From contig CAZKZP010000026.1 of assembly GCA_964557295.1 (NCBI GenBank), positions 1 through 40,042 of the forward strand: a DNA stretch of 40,042 nucleotides, read 5' to 3'. How positions within the stretch are numbered: the stretch's first letter is position 1; every line of letters begins with the position of its first letter. This DNA comes from JBFMHP01 sp964557295 (GTDB lineage Bacteria > Pseudomonadota > Gammaproteobacteria > RBG-16-57-12). Under the pieces are notes generated by a model. That model was given only the letters and a program-made list of their open reading frames with translations. It was not told where the DNA came from and did no database searches. The translations under genes and the position numbers were made by a program. Shown here one piece after another: positions 8,256-14,087 of this stretch.

Positions 8256-8440
8256 CTAGCCCGGATATTTCACCACGGATCGTAGCGAGGGCGCGTAAGG
8301 CATTGAAGATTCGGGGCGCACGGAGCTTTTGACGGTGAAGGCATAGTCGACACTATGTCGAACCGGCAAAAGCGAGTACGTCACGTAGATTCAATGGATT
8401 ACGCGACCGCAGTAGATTCGTGGTGAAATATCCGGGCTAG
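8256..8440. mobile_element. MITE-like element, copy 2 (185 bp)
   Basis: Same length, orientation and sequence as 6230-6414. Here the terminal inverted repeats match perfectly over 22 bp (CTAGCCCGGATATTTCACCA plus CG), with one mismatch and three further matching bases inside. It marks the thiG-proximal side of the accessory island. The two copies bracket thiG-trmB as a direct repeat about 2 kb apart, so recombination between them could delete both genes. The 229 bases between this copy and the next gene hold no recognisable gene. Confidence 0.8.
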
Positions 8441-8669
8441 TATCATTCCATTCCGCACTAACACCATGCGGTTGTGACTGGAGCCGCTGCCCACACCGGC
8501 AAGTTCAAGAGCGAATATGGCACGTGGGCATCGCGTCATCGTTGGCAAAAGGCCACATGCCGCGTCGCGCATGGCTATCAACAAAACCACGTAATGTCCA
8601 TTGTTGCAGCCATGGCGTAGGTTGACTATCTATTAAGACGCCGACCAAATTCCGTTATTGGAGATAACC

Positions 8670-9068
8670 ATGATCACCCGAAAACCGCACATCGTCATAT
8701 TCGTCATACTACTTTTTTTGGCCACTCAAAGCCTAATGGCAGACACAGGCATGCCGCTTGATAAAGACGCCATGAAACAGATGGCCGATATCATGATGCA
8801 TCTCAATCACTATCCATCGCCCAGCGAAAAGGAAAGTCTGAAAAAGATCAGTGACAACGCATCACTTTCTGCGCCTGTGCGCAATTTGGCTGTCGCAATG
8901 CACAATCTCAAACACAAAGTCGATCCAGGCGACAAGGAAAAACTGCAAAAAATCGCCGCGGATGAATCCGCGGACAAACATCAGCGCGCGTTAGCAGAGA
9001 TCATGCTGGGGCTGTCCCACCAGCCAAGTCAGGACGATAAGGAAAAGCTGCGCAAGATGATGGAGTAG
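8670..9068 (+). CDS. Small secreted helical protein with three internal repeats
   Basis: 132 aa, not recognised as a named family. ATG 8670 is chosen over an in-frame TTG at 8658 because GGAG lies 7 bases before it. Residues 1 to about 24 form a signal peptide (MITRKPHIVIFVILLFLATQ) with probable cleavage after SLMA. The mature part is charged and helical and repeats about every 32-34 residues: LNHYPSPSEKESLKKIS, LKHKVDPGDKEKLQKIA, LSHQPSQDDKEKLRKMM. Each unit has a His, a Pro or Val turn, then K-E-x-L-x-K. It is probably periplasmic. It opens a plus-strand run of four small envelope-type genes in the island. A repeat of the 85-bp double-hairpin family begins at its stop codon. Confidence 0.7.
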   Translation: MITRKPHIVIFVILLFLATQSLMADTGMPLDKDAMKQMADIMMHLNHYPSPSEKESLKKISDNASLSAPVRNLAVAMHNLKHKVDPGDKEKLQKIAADESADKHQRALAEIMLGLSHQPSQDDKEKLRKMME

Positions 9069-9150
9069 CAATAGGCGATAGCCGTATTGCGCCGAATGGT
9101 GGTAACCAAACATGCGGCGCAATGCCCTTCGGTTATTGCGCCCTACGCGC
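9068..9150 (+). repeat. Double-hairpin repeat, copy A
   Basis: First of five copies of an 83-93 bp repeat found only between 9.07 and 13.54 kb, all in the same orientation. Hairpin 1 has arms GCGCAATA / TATTGCGC enclosing GGC-GATA-GCC. A linker near GAATGATGGTAACCAAACATG follows. Hairpin 2 is GGCGCAAT / ATTGCGCC with a GCCCTTCGGTT loop. The outermost bases GCGCGTAGGG / CCCTACGCGC also pair in full copies. This copy lacks its first few bases and starts at the stop codon of the preceding gene. Confidence 0.85.
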
Positions 9151-9511
9151 TGATCCATACCTCTCGTTTTTATTGTGCCCCATTATTGAGTCGGCAAGCG
9201 GTTATTTGCAATTTATTAAACCGACGTCTATCGTTAACCATGGATAAAAATTGTTGGTTGTGCATATTTTGTTGTTCTTAATAATTGCATTAATAAAGTA
9301 GTTGGTTGTCGTAATAAACAGAATCTCATAACCCGCCATTGAGGGCACATTTGTGTGAAGCATATGGTGTGGCAGTTGGTAGGATTAACTTCGCGTAAGC
9401 CCGCCTTAGTCCTGCATCCCAAAGTGACGTCAGGAAAATACGGATATCAAACGAATTCTGGCAGTGTCATCGCTAGGTATCCCGGTACCACATTTATTCT
9501 GGAGATGCACA
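9151..9511. other. AT-rich intergenic stretch without a gene
   Basis: About 360 bases, clearly AT-richer than the flanks, with no coding frame of interest. It probably contains the promoter for the lmo0937-like gene downstream, but I cannot point to a convincing -35/-10 pair. Confidence 0.5.
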
Positions 9512-9661
9512 ATGCTTGAGACCATCGCCATTATTTTAATTGTTCTTTGGCTTCTAGGGTTGGTTACGTCTTACACCATGGGTGGACTTATCCACATCCT
9601 TTTGGTGATCGCGATTGTGGTGATATTGCTGCGCGTAATTCAAGGCCGAAAAGTCCTCTGA
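9512..9661 (+). CDS. lmo0937-family small membrane protein
   Basis: 49-aa hydrophobic protein starting MLETIAIILIVLWLLGLV. Two membrane helices are separated by the short TSYTMGGLIH turn, ending in VIQGRKVL. The pattern matches the small lmo0937-family proteins widely found beside stress genes in proteobacteria. ATG 9512 is preceded by GGAG about 7 bases away; a longer frame from 9464 adds non-conserved residues. The function of the family is unknown. It sits just upstream of a BON-domain gene and a DUF2959-like lipoprotein gene, a plausible envelope-stress group. Confidence 0.75.
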   Translation: MLETIAIILIVLWLLGLVTSYTMGGLIHILLVIAIVVILLRVIQGRKVL

Positions 9662-9718
9662 TAATGACACGGCTACTCTACAAAGACGGTGTTCCATGGA
9701 GGCGTTTAGAAATTATCG

Positions 9719-10105
9719 TTGATTGGAATTTCGGTGGTGTGCGCTGCGGGTCTTTTAGGGCGTGACCAGCCAGGTCCTGCCGAAACAGCCGGAAAGAGTA
9801 TTGATGAAACAGCAGCGAAGGCTGGGCGGAAGATGGTGGAGGCCAAGGGAAATCTCGGAGAACAACGCGAGAAGACGGAAGAGACGGCGAGTGACTCTGC
9901 AATTACTCCCAAAGTTAAAGCCGTGTTTTTTGCGGAGCCTGGTCTCCGATCTCTTCAGGTCAATGTCAGCACCACACAGGGGGAGGTAACGCTTAGCGGT
10001 ACGGTCGATTCATCGCAAGCTAGCGACAGATCAATGGAAATCACGCGATCGATCACCGGGGTAAAAGGGGTAGAGCACAAGCTGGTGATGAACTCGATGA
10101 AATGA
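9719..10105 (+). pseudogene. BON-domain protein with damaged lipoprotein signal
   Basis: The readable frame has about 128 codons. The C-terminal half is a BON domain (TPKVKAVFFAEPGL, TTQGEVTLSGTVDS, ITGVKGVEHKLVM), a periplasmic membrane- or phospholipid-associated domain as in OsmY. The N-terminal part resembles BON lipoproteins whose mature protein begins CDQPGPAE-AGKSID. Here the lipidation Cys position is Arg (LLGRDQPGPAE, codon CGT). The frame also has no proper start: ATG 9696 reads MEAFRNYR then stops, and a single extra base there would join it in frame to LIGISVVCAAGLLG, a normal signal sequence. The gene probably suffered a one-base loss plus a Cys-to-Arg change, or it starts at TTG 9719 and is weakly expressed. 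Confidence 0.6.
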
Positions 10106-10160
10106 GATTGTTAGGGTTGTGATTACAGCTAGTCAAAAATATTCTGTAAGGAGATTTTCA

Positions 10161-10811
10161 ATGAAACTATGTATCAAGCCCTTCTCCCTGCGCCAGCTAC
10201 TGCTGGTAGGTGTAGTGCTGTTGATATCCGGTTGCGCCACCACTGGCTCAGATCGCGCTGAAAAGGCTACATCCAAGATGGAGGTGGTGGATGCTGATCT
10301 TAGACAGGCCGTTGTGCAGATTGATGCGACAAATGCTGCGTTGGAGAATCTGATCAAACCGGGACTTTCTGACACAAAAACGGCTTTCAAGGAGTATTCA
10401 GATAATGTTGCCAAGATGGAGCGTGCCGGGGATAAGTTAATCAAACACACTGATGAGATGAGTTCGAGGGGGCAGGACTACTTTGACGAATGGAAGAAGG
10501 AGGGGAATACCTACACCAATCCGCAGATTAGAGAGGCCAGTGAGCAGCGCCGTGCCGACCTGAATAACGTATTCCGCAAGATATCCGAGTCGAGTATCGG
10601 CGTAAGAGGCTCGTTTATTTCCTACATGAATGACATCAAAGAGATTCAGACCTTCCTTTCCACCGATCTGACCGATAAAGGAATCGAATCGATTATGCCG
10701 ATTGCCCAAAAGGCGATCGCGGATGGCGGCAACCTGAAGAACTCGGTGGGGCCCGTGTTGTCTGCTCTCGACGATGCCCGAAGTCAAATGGCGCAAGGCG
10801 GAACAAAATAG
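10161..10811 (+). CDS. DUF2959-like lipoprotein
   Basis: 216 aa starting MKLCIKPFSLRQLLL, with a type II signal and lipobox LISGC at about residues 22-26, so probably an outer-membrane or periplasmic lipoprotein. The mature part is largely helical (KMEVVDADLRQAVVQID, KTAFKEYSDNVAKMERAGDKL, RRADLNNVFRKISES) and matches my memory of the DUF2959 family, whose function is unknown. TAAGGAG lies 7 bases before ATG 10161, which rules out the longer frame from 10119. It is the last of the plus-strand island genes, and its 3' end overlaps the tail of the degraded HINT gene on the other strand. Confidence 0.8.
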   Translation: MKLCIKPFSLRQLLLVGVVLLISGCATTGSDRAEKATSKMEVVDADLRQAVVQIDATNAALENLIKPGLSDTKTAFKEYSDNVAKMERAGDKLIKHTDEMSSRGQDYFDEWKKEGNTYTNPQIREASEQRRADLNNVFRKISESSIGVRGSFISYMNDIKEIQTFLSTDLTDKGIESIMPIAQKAIADGGNLKNSVGPVLSALDDARSQMAQGGTK

Positions 10812-11869
10812 ACTTGGAACCCCGTCGTGCATCCAATCAAGAGGTCACGCATAAGTCGTTCCATGTCAACAGCGCGCGCAATAGGCATAGCCGTATTGTG
10901 CCGAATGATGGTAGCCAAACATGCGGCGCAATGCCCTTCGGTTATTGCGCCCGCGCTCTTTTGACCAGCAAGATCATCTATCTTGCACGTATTGTGAACC
11001 CAGACACCTAACTCACCTACAAAATAGGTATGGTTGTCTTCAACCTCGATGTTATAGACCTTACGTTTTAACGGATCATCCCAGTCATAATTTTCTATTC
11101 CATATTCATCGTCACGGTGACTGTAACCCTCTAGAGGTATGGGTGCTAGGCCGGGCGCATCAGCAATCTGACCACGGCAGTATTCTGGGCGGTCTCCCCT
11201 GAAGTTTACGACGTGCCCGTATCCAGGATCCATCTCGCGAGATCCCACAATCCACCCCATATTAGAAATTTCCATCCTCAGTATCGGTCGTACTAAATAA
11301 ACAATGACTTTGCGACCATCATGCAGCTGCAGCGACTCGCCATATTCACCGCTCAAGTGATCTGCGCGTACCCAAGTGTTAATCGGATCAAACTCATGCC
11401 CAGGATGTTCTTCTGGGTCAACACCATAGTCGTTGCTATTTATCACCCAGAACGGGTGGTTGCCAGTCACGATCAGAAACCCGCTTCCCGCTTCTCCATG
11501 ATATGAAACGTAATAGACCTCCTGATCATCACTCTCAAACGTCTTCACCACCCGCTTGTAACACGCCTCCCCCTCACCACTCTCCGGCTTGGACAGCACA
11601 TAGTCCCCCACCTTGATTTGCTCGATAGGCCTTAATCCTTTCTTGGTATGCACCAGCGTGCCGGCGACAAAACAACTGAGTCTGTGCAGTTGATCCTCGG
11701 CGTCTGCGATGGTCTTTTTATACAACGCATCACCGGCATAGTCCTTCGCATATTTCTGCTCCATCTGCTTGAAGGTGGATGGCGGTAATGTAAAGTTCAC
11801 ATCTGGACGTCGTAACGCACAATCCAGCTTGGCCTTGGTGACATCAATCCCCAAATGAAACATCTGCAT
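10784..11869 (-). pseudogene. IS110-HINT chimera: remnant of a polymorphic-toxin gene
   Basis: Three unrelated pieces are read in one frame of 361 codons. Residues 1-23 (MQMFHLGIDVTKAKLDCALR) are the start of an IS110-family DEDD transposase. Residues about 24-300 are an intein-like pretoxin HINT module: CFVAGTLVHTKKGLRPIEQI opening, TGNHPFWV in the middle, and the terminal YNIEVEDNHTYFVGELGVWV followed by HN. The reading frame then enters repeat copy B and continues as nonsense. HINT modules normally sit just before a C-terminal toxin that they may release; here the toxin has been replaced by the repeat. It is most likely a dead Rhs/HINT effector fragment carrying an IS scar. Confidence 0.75.
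10872..10956 (+). repeat. Double-hairpin repeat, copy B
   Basis: Same family and orientation as copy A, starting GCGCGCGCAATAGG and ending ATTGCGCCCGCGC. It has replaced or interrupted the toxin-coding end of the HINT gene: the frame enters it about 16 codons after the HINT terminal motif (VHN). Confidence 0.85.
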
Positions 11870-12060
11870 AAAAACCTCTCATGATCCACCTTGTTAATGC
11901 GGGCTACCGGTATACCGGGGCCAAAGATACTGTTCGATCTTTAAGTGAGGGTGAGCGACTGCTGCAAAAATCTACGTCACTGGCTTGAAGCCAAAGGGCG
12001 CAACCGGCATCCAGCCGCTCTTTCTTGAGGTGCCCCTCAAGAGTTACCGCTCGTTGCTAA
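11800..12060 (-). mobile_element. IS110-family 5' end remnant
   Basis: On the minus strand this stretch carries a leader with a hairpin CTTGAGG / CCTCAAG (12024-12041), a GAGAGG ribosome-binding site and then the first 23 codons of an IS110-type transposase (HLGIDVTKAKLDC). The coding part breaks off into HINT sequence near 11800. No right end and no further transposase sequence is present. The left boundary is a guess. Confidence 0.5.
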
Positions 12061-12113
12061 TGGCTTTGGCCATGGGCACAGTGCCATCAAATTTACGTGG
12101 TGTCTTAATACAA

Positions 12114-12200
12114 GTGCGCAATAGGCGACAGCCGTATTGCGTCGAATGATGGTAACCAAACATGCGGCGCAATGCCCTTCGGTTATTGCGCCCTGCGCAC
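12114..12200 (+). repeat. Double-hairpin repeat, copy C
   Basis: GTGCGCAATAGGCGACAGCC through ATTGCGCCCTGCGCAC, same orientation as the others. The outer bases GTGCGCA / TGCGCAC are self-complementary and differ from those of the other copies in a compensatory way. It separates the IS110 scar from the membrane-protein gene. Apart from this repeat and the IS110 leader, 11870-12276 holds no gene. Confidence 0.85.
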
Positions 12201-12276
12201 TCACGTGCATGCTGCCAAAGTGACAAATCATGGAAATTTACCCACACGATTCCACGAAGAGCATTATTAATTTTGA

Positions 12277-12864
12277 TTAGTGTTTTGTTTCATCTTTAAA
12301 ATAAACCCTCGGCACAAGCCGGCACCATGTAACCAATCCAAAACAGAAAAACGGCACAGCCCCGAATGTCATGCTCTGCATTAAACCGAGTCCTAATCGT
12401 GACGACAACGCTGCTTGCGATATCCGACCGGGTCCAGAAGCTGGACTGTCATAGAGAAAATAAATTACCACAGGCACGAATATAACCATTCCAAATAACA
12501 TGAACCACTTGCGTTTCCTGTACTCCTTCTCAGACTGAGATAACATATTGTCGGAGATGTTGCGCACGAGCACGATAAACACGATTGGAATGAGCAACCA
12601 CATTACTGCAGAGTGGAATTGAGCCACATCTGGAATCGGGCTATGGATACCAGCCTCAGCAATTTGTGGAATATAGTCAGCCATCCAGGCCACGAAGGCT
12701 GCCGCCCAAGGTTGCTCAAGGATGTTCTCAGGAATAAATAGGGCCAGCAAGAACCCAAAGGCGATATATCCTCCCAGTGCGGCGCTCATAACGATGCGGT
12801 TTTTTTTGTCCTTCACCGTAAAATTCTGCTGGCAACACGATGACTTTTCGTCAAAAGAATTCAT
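12277..12864 (-). CDS. Hypothetical integral membrane protein, possible orphan immunity protein
   Basis: 195 aa, family not recognised. Four hydrophobic segments are visible: MSAALGGYIAFGFLLALFI, AVMWLLIPIVFIVLV, WFMLFGMVIFVPVVIYFL and MTFGAVPFFCFGLVTW. The N-terminus is cytoplasmic-looking with an adjacent Cys pair (SSCCQQN). TTAGGAAAA lies about 7 bases before ATG 12864. Base composition is AT-richer than the chromosome around the island. It lies in the minus-strand series of small genes trailing the rhs gene and is bracketed by repeat copies C and D. Membrane immunity proteins against pore-forming toxins look like this, but that role is inferred from context only. Confidence 0.65.
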   Translation of the reverse strand: MNSFDEKSSCCQQNFTVKDKKNRIVMSAALGGYIAFGFLLALFIPENILEQPWAAAFVAWMADYIPQIAEAGIHSPIPDVAQFHSAVMWLLIPIVFIVLVRNISDNMLSQSEKEYRKRKWFMLFGMVIFVPVVIYFLYDSPASGPGRISQAALSSRLGLGLMQSMTFGAVPFFCFGLVTWCRLVPRVYFKDETKH

Positions 12865-12909
12865 ACTTTTTTCCTAAGGTGCTCCATTAGTTTTCTAGAA
12901 ATTTCTCCA

Positions 12910-13002
12910 GCGCGTAGGGCGCAATAGGCATAGCCGTATTGCGCCGAATGATGGTAACCAAACATGCGGCGCAATGCCCTTCGGTTATTGCGCCCTGCGC
13001 GC
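12910..13002 (+). repeat. Double-hairpin repeat, copy D
   Basis: A full-length copy: GCGCGTAGGGCGCAATAGGC through GGTTATTGCGCCCTGCGCGC. The outer arms pair almost perfectly, so the whole 93 bases can fold as one long hairpin or as two smaller ones. It lies between the membrane-protein gene and the Cys-rich gene. Confidence 0.88.
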
Positions 13003-13032
13003 CGCATTCAATTGTAATGGCAGTCCATGGCT

Positions 13033-13371
13033 TCATTTCATTTGGGTTTCTTGCTTGCTGAGGAGATCATCCAAACACTTTGGACAAACAATAGTTAGTT
13101 CTTCTTGAGCATCTTCGTACATGTTCGGTTCAACATCACTTTTCATGTCATCAGCGGTAATCCGCAGGCCATCTGGAATGCGATATTTAATTGCGCACAT
13201 TTTGCAATAGAAGTGTTCAGCATACGGGTTTTCTGGGTCATCAGGAAAAAACTCGTATTTTATTGTGACCATGTTGTGCGCTGCATTATTCTTATGTAAT
13301 TCATCAAATAAATGCTTGCATGCATTTATACCAATTATTCTTCCATGTTTTTCGCAGTTAACAATACTCAT
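13033..13371 (-). CDS. Hypothetical Cys-rich small protein, possible orphan immunity protein
   Basis: 112 aa, soluble, family not recognised. Probable metal-binding pairs are visible: C6 and H9 (NCEKHG), C18 and H20 (ACKHL), CKMC near residue 56 and CPKC near residue 95. The spacing suggests one or two zinc sites of the kind seen in small zinc-ribbon proteins. ATG 13371 follows a TAGGTAGGCGC stretch that can serve as ribosome-binding site. It is AT-rich compared with the chromosome and is bracketed by repeat copies D and E downstream of the Rhs immunity gene. Small genes in this position are often immunity genes left by earlier toxin tips; this is inference only. Confidence 0.6.
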   Translation of the reverse strand: MSIVNCEKHGRIIGINACKHLFDELHKNNAAHNMVTIKYEFFPDDPENPYAEHFYCKMCAIKYRIPDGLRITADDMKSDVEPNMYEDAQEELTIVCPKCLDDLLSKQETQMK

Positions 13372-13450
13372 TGTATGCGCCTACCTAAGCAATGCTTAGA
13401 TTGTTCTATGACAGTTTCCTGAGAATAATCGCCATGAGTGTGCCAGCACA

Positions 13451-13538
13451 AGGGCGCAATTGGCGATAGTCGTATTGCGCCGAATGATGGAAGCCAAACA
13501 TTCGGCGCAATGCCCTTCGGTTATTGCGCCATACGCGC
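13451..13538 (+). repeat. Double-hairpin repeat, copy E
   Basis: AGGGCGCAATTGGCGATAG through TTATTGCGCCATACGCGC, the most diverged copy (GGAAGCC in the linker, ACATTCGG before hairpin 2). It lies between the Rhs immunity gene and the Cys-rich gene. The rest of 13372-13711 shows no gene. Confidence 0.82.
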
Positions 13539-13711
13539 TCTAATTATTCGTCACGCCGGCGATCGCCAGAATGACAAAATGTGTATTTTTAGAGGCGCCA
13601 TTCTATTAGTTCTTGGTGTTCTCCGGTGAGGATCAGCAGACAATGTTGTCTTGCATTGACGCAGTGTAATCGAGGACCGCACGGCTTCGGATCGCCGTAT
13701 AATCGCGGATT

Positions 13712-14077
13712 TCATTCCATCCGGTCTACTTTTTCGATGATGGCTTTGACAAAAGATTCAAACGGTCTATAGCCATGAATCTGAATGTTGTGGACGGCCC
13801 GAGTAGTGAGGATATAAGTTGTTCCTTCTATGTTTATAACTAGATCTGCTGTTCCAATTGTTGTTTTTTCACCCGAAAGCATATCAAGTATGTACATTTT
13901 CTGTGGCGGTTTACATATTTCGCACGTCTCGATATGCCTGCGGACATTTACAAGGTTGTTTCGATCGCTAAGCATTTTTAACAATACACCTAGAACTTTA
14001 TTTTTTTCAAAATCGTTCTCGAAAATGCTGTCGGAATATTCTGGAACTATGACGTCTGTCTTTTTGTAGATATACAT
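13712..14077 (-). CDS. Putative immunity protein for the Rhs C-terminal toxin
   Basis: 121 aa, soluble, family not recognised. I place the start at ATG 14077 (MYIYKKTDVIVPEYSD): it lies 10 bases after the rhs stop codon and has AGGG about 8 bases upstream, whereas the longer frame from 14158 would overlap the rhs toxin tip. The sequence shows a mixed alpha/beta pattern with a CEICKPPQ pair near residue 50 and strands LVINIEGTTYIL and AVHNIQIHGY. The position directly behind an Rhs toxin tip, the short spacing and the low GC are what is expected of a cognate immunity gene. The pairing is inferred from position, not from sequence similarity. Confidence 0.65.
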   Translation of the reverse strand: MYIYKKTDVIVPEYSDSIFENDFEKNKVLGVLLKMLSDRNNLVNVRRHIETCEICKPPQKMYILDMLSGEKTTIGTADLVINIEGTTYILTTRAVHNIQIHGYRPFESFVKAIIEKVDRME

Positions 14078-14087
14078 GTATTTAACC

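Noticed and set aside
9068..13538. Integron cassette array with attC sites
   Set aside because: One gene per palindromic repeat is suggestive, but no integrase gene is present and the repeats lack the RYYYAAC / GTTRRRY core sites.
9068..13538. CRISPR array
   Set aside because: Repeats are 83-93 bp, few, irregularly spaced by 0.7-1.7 kb and separated by genes.
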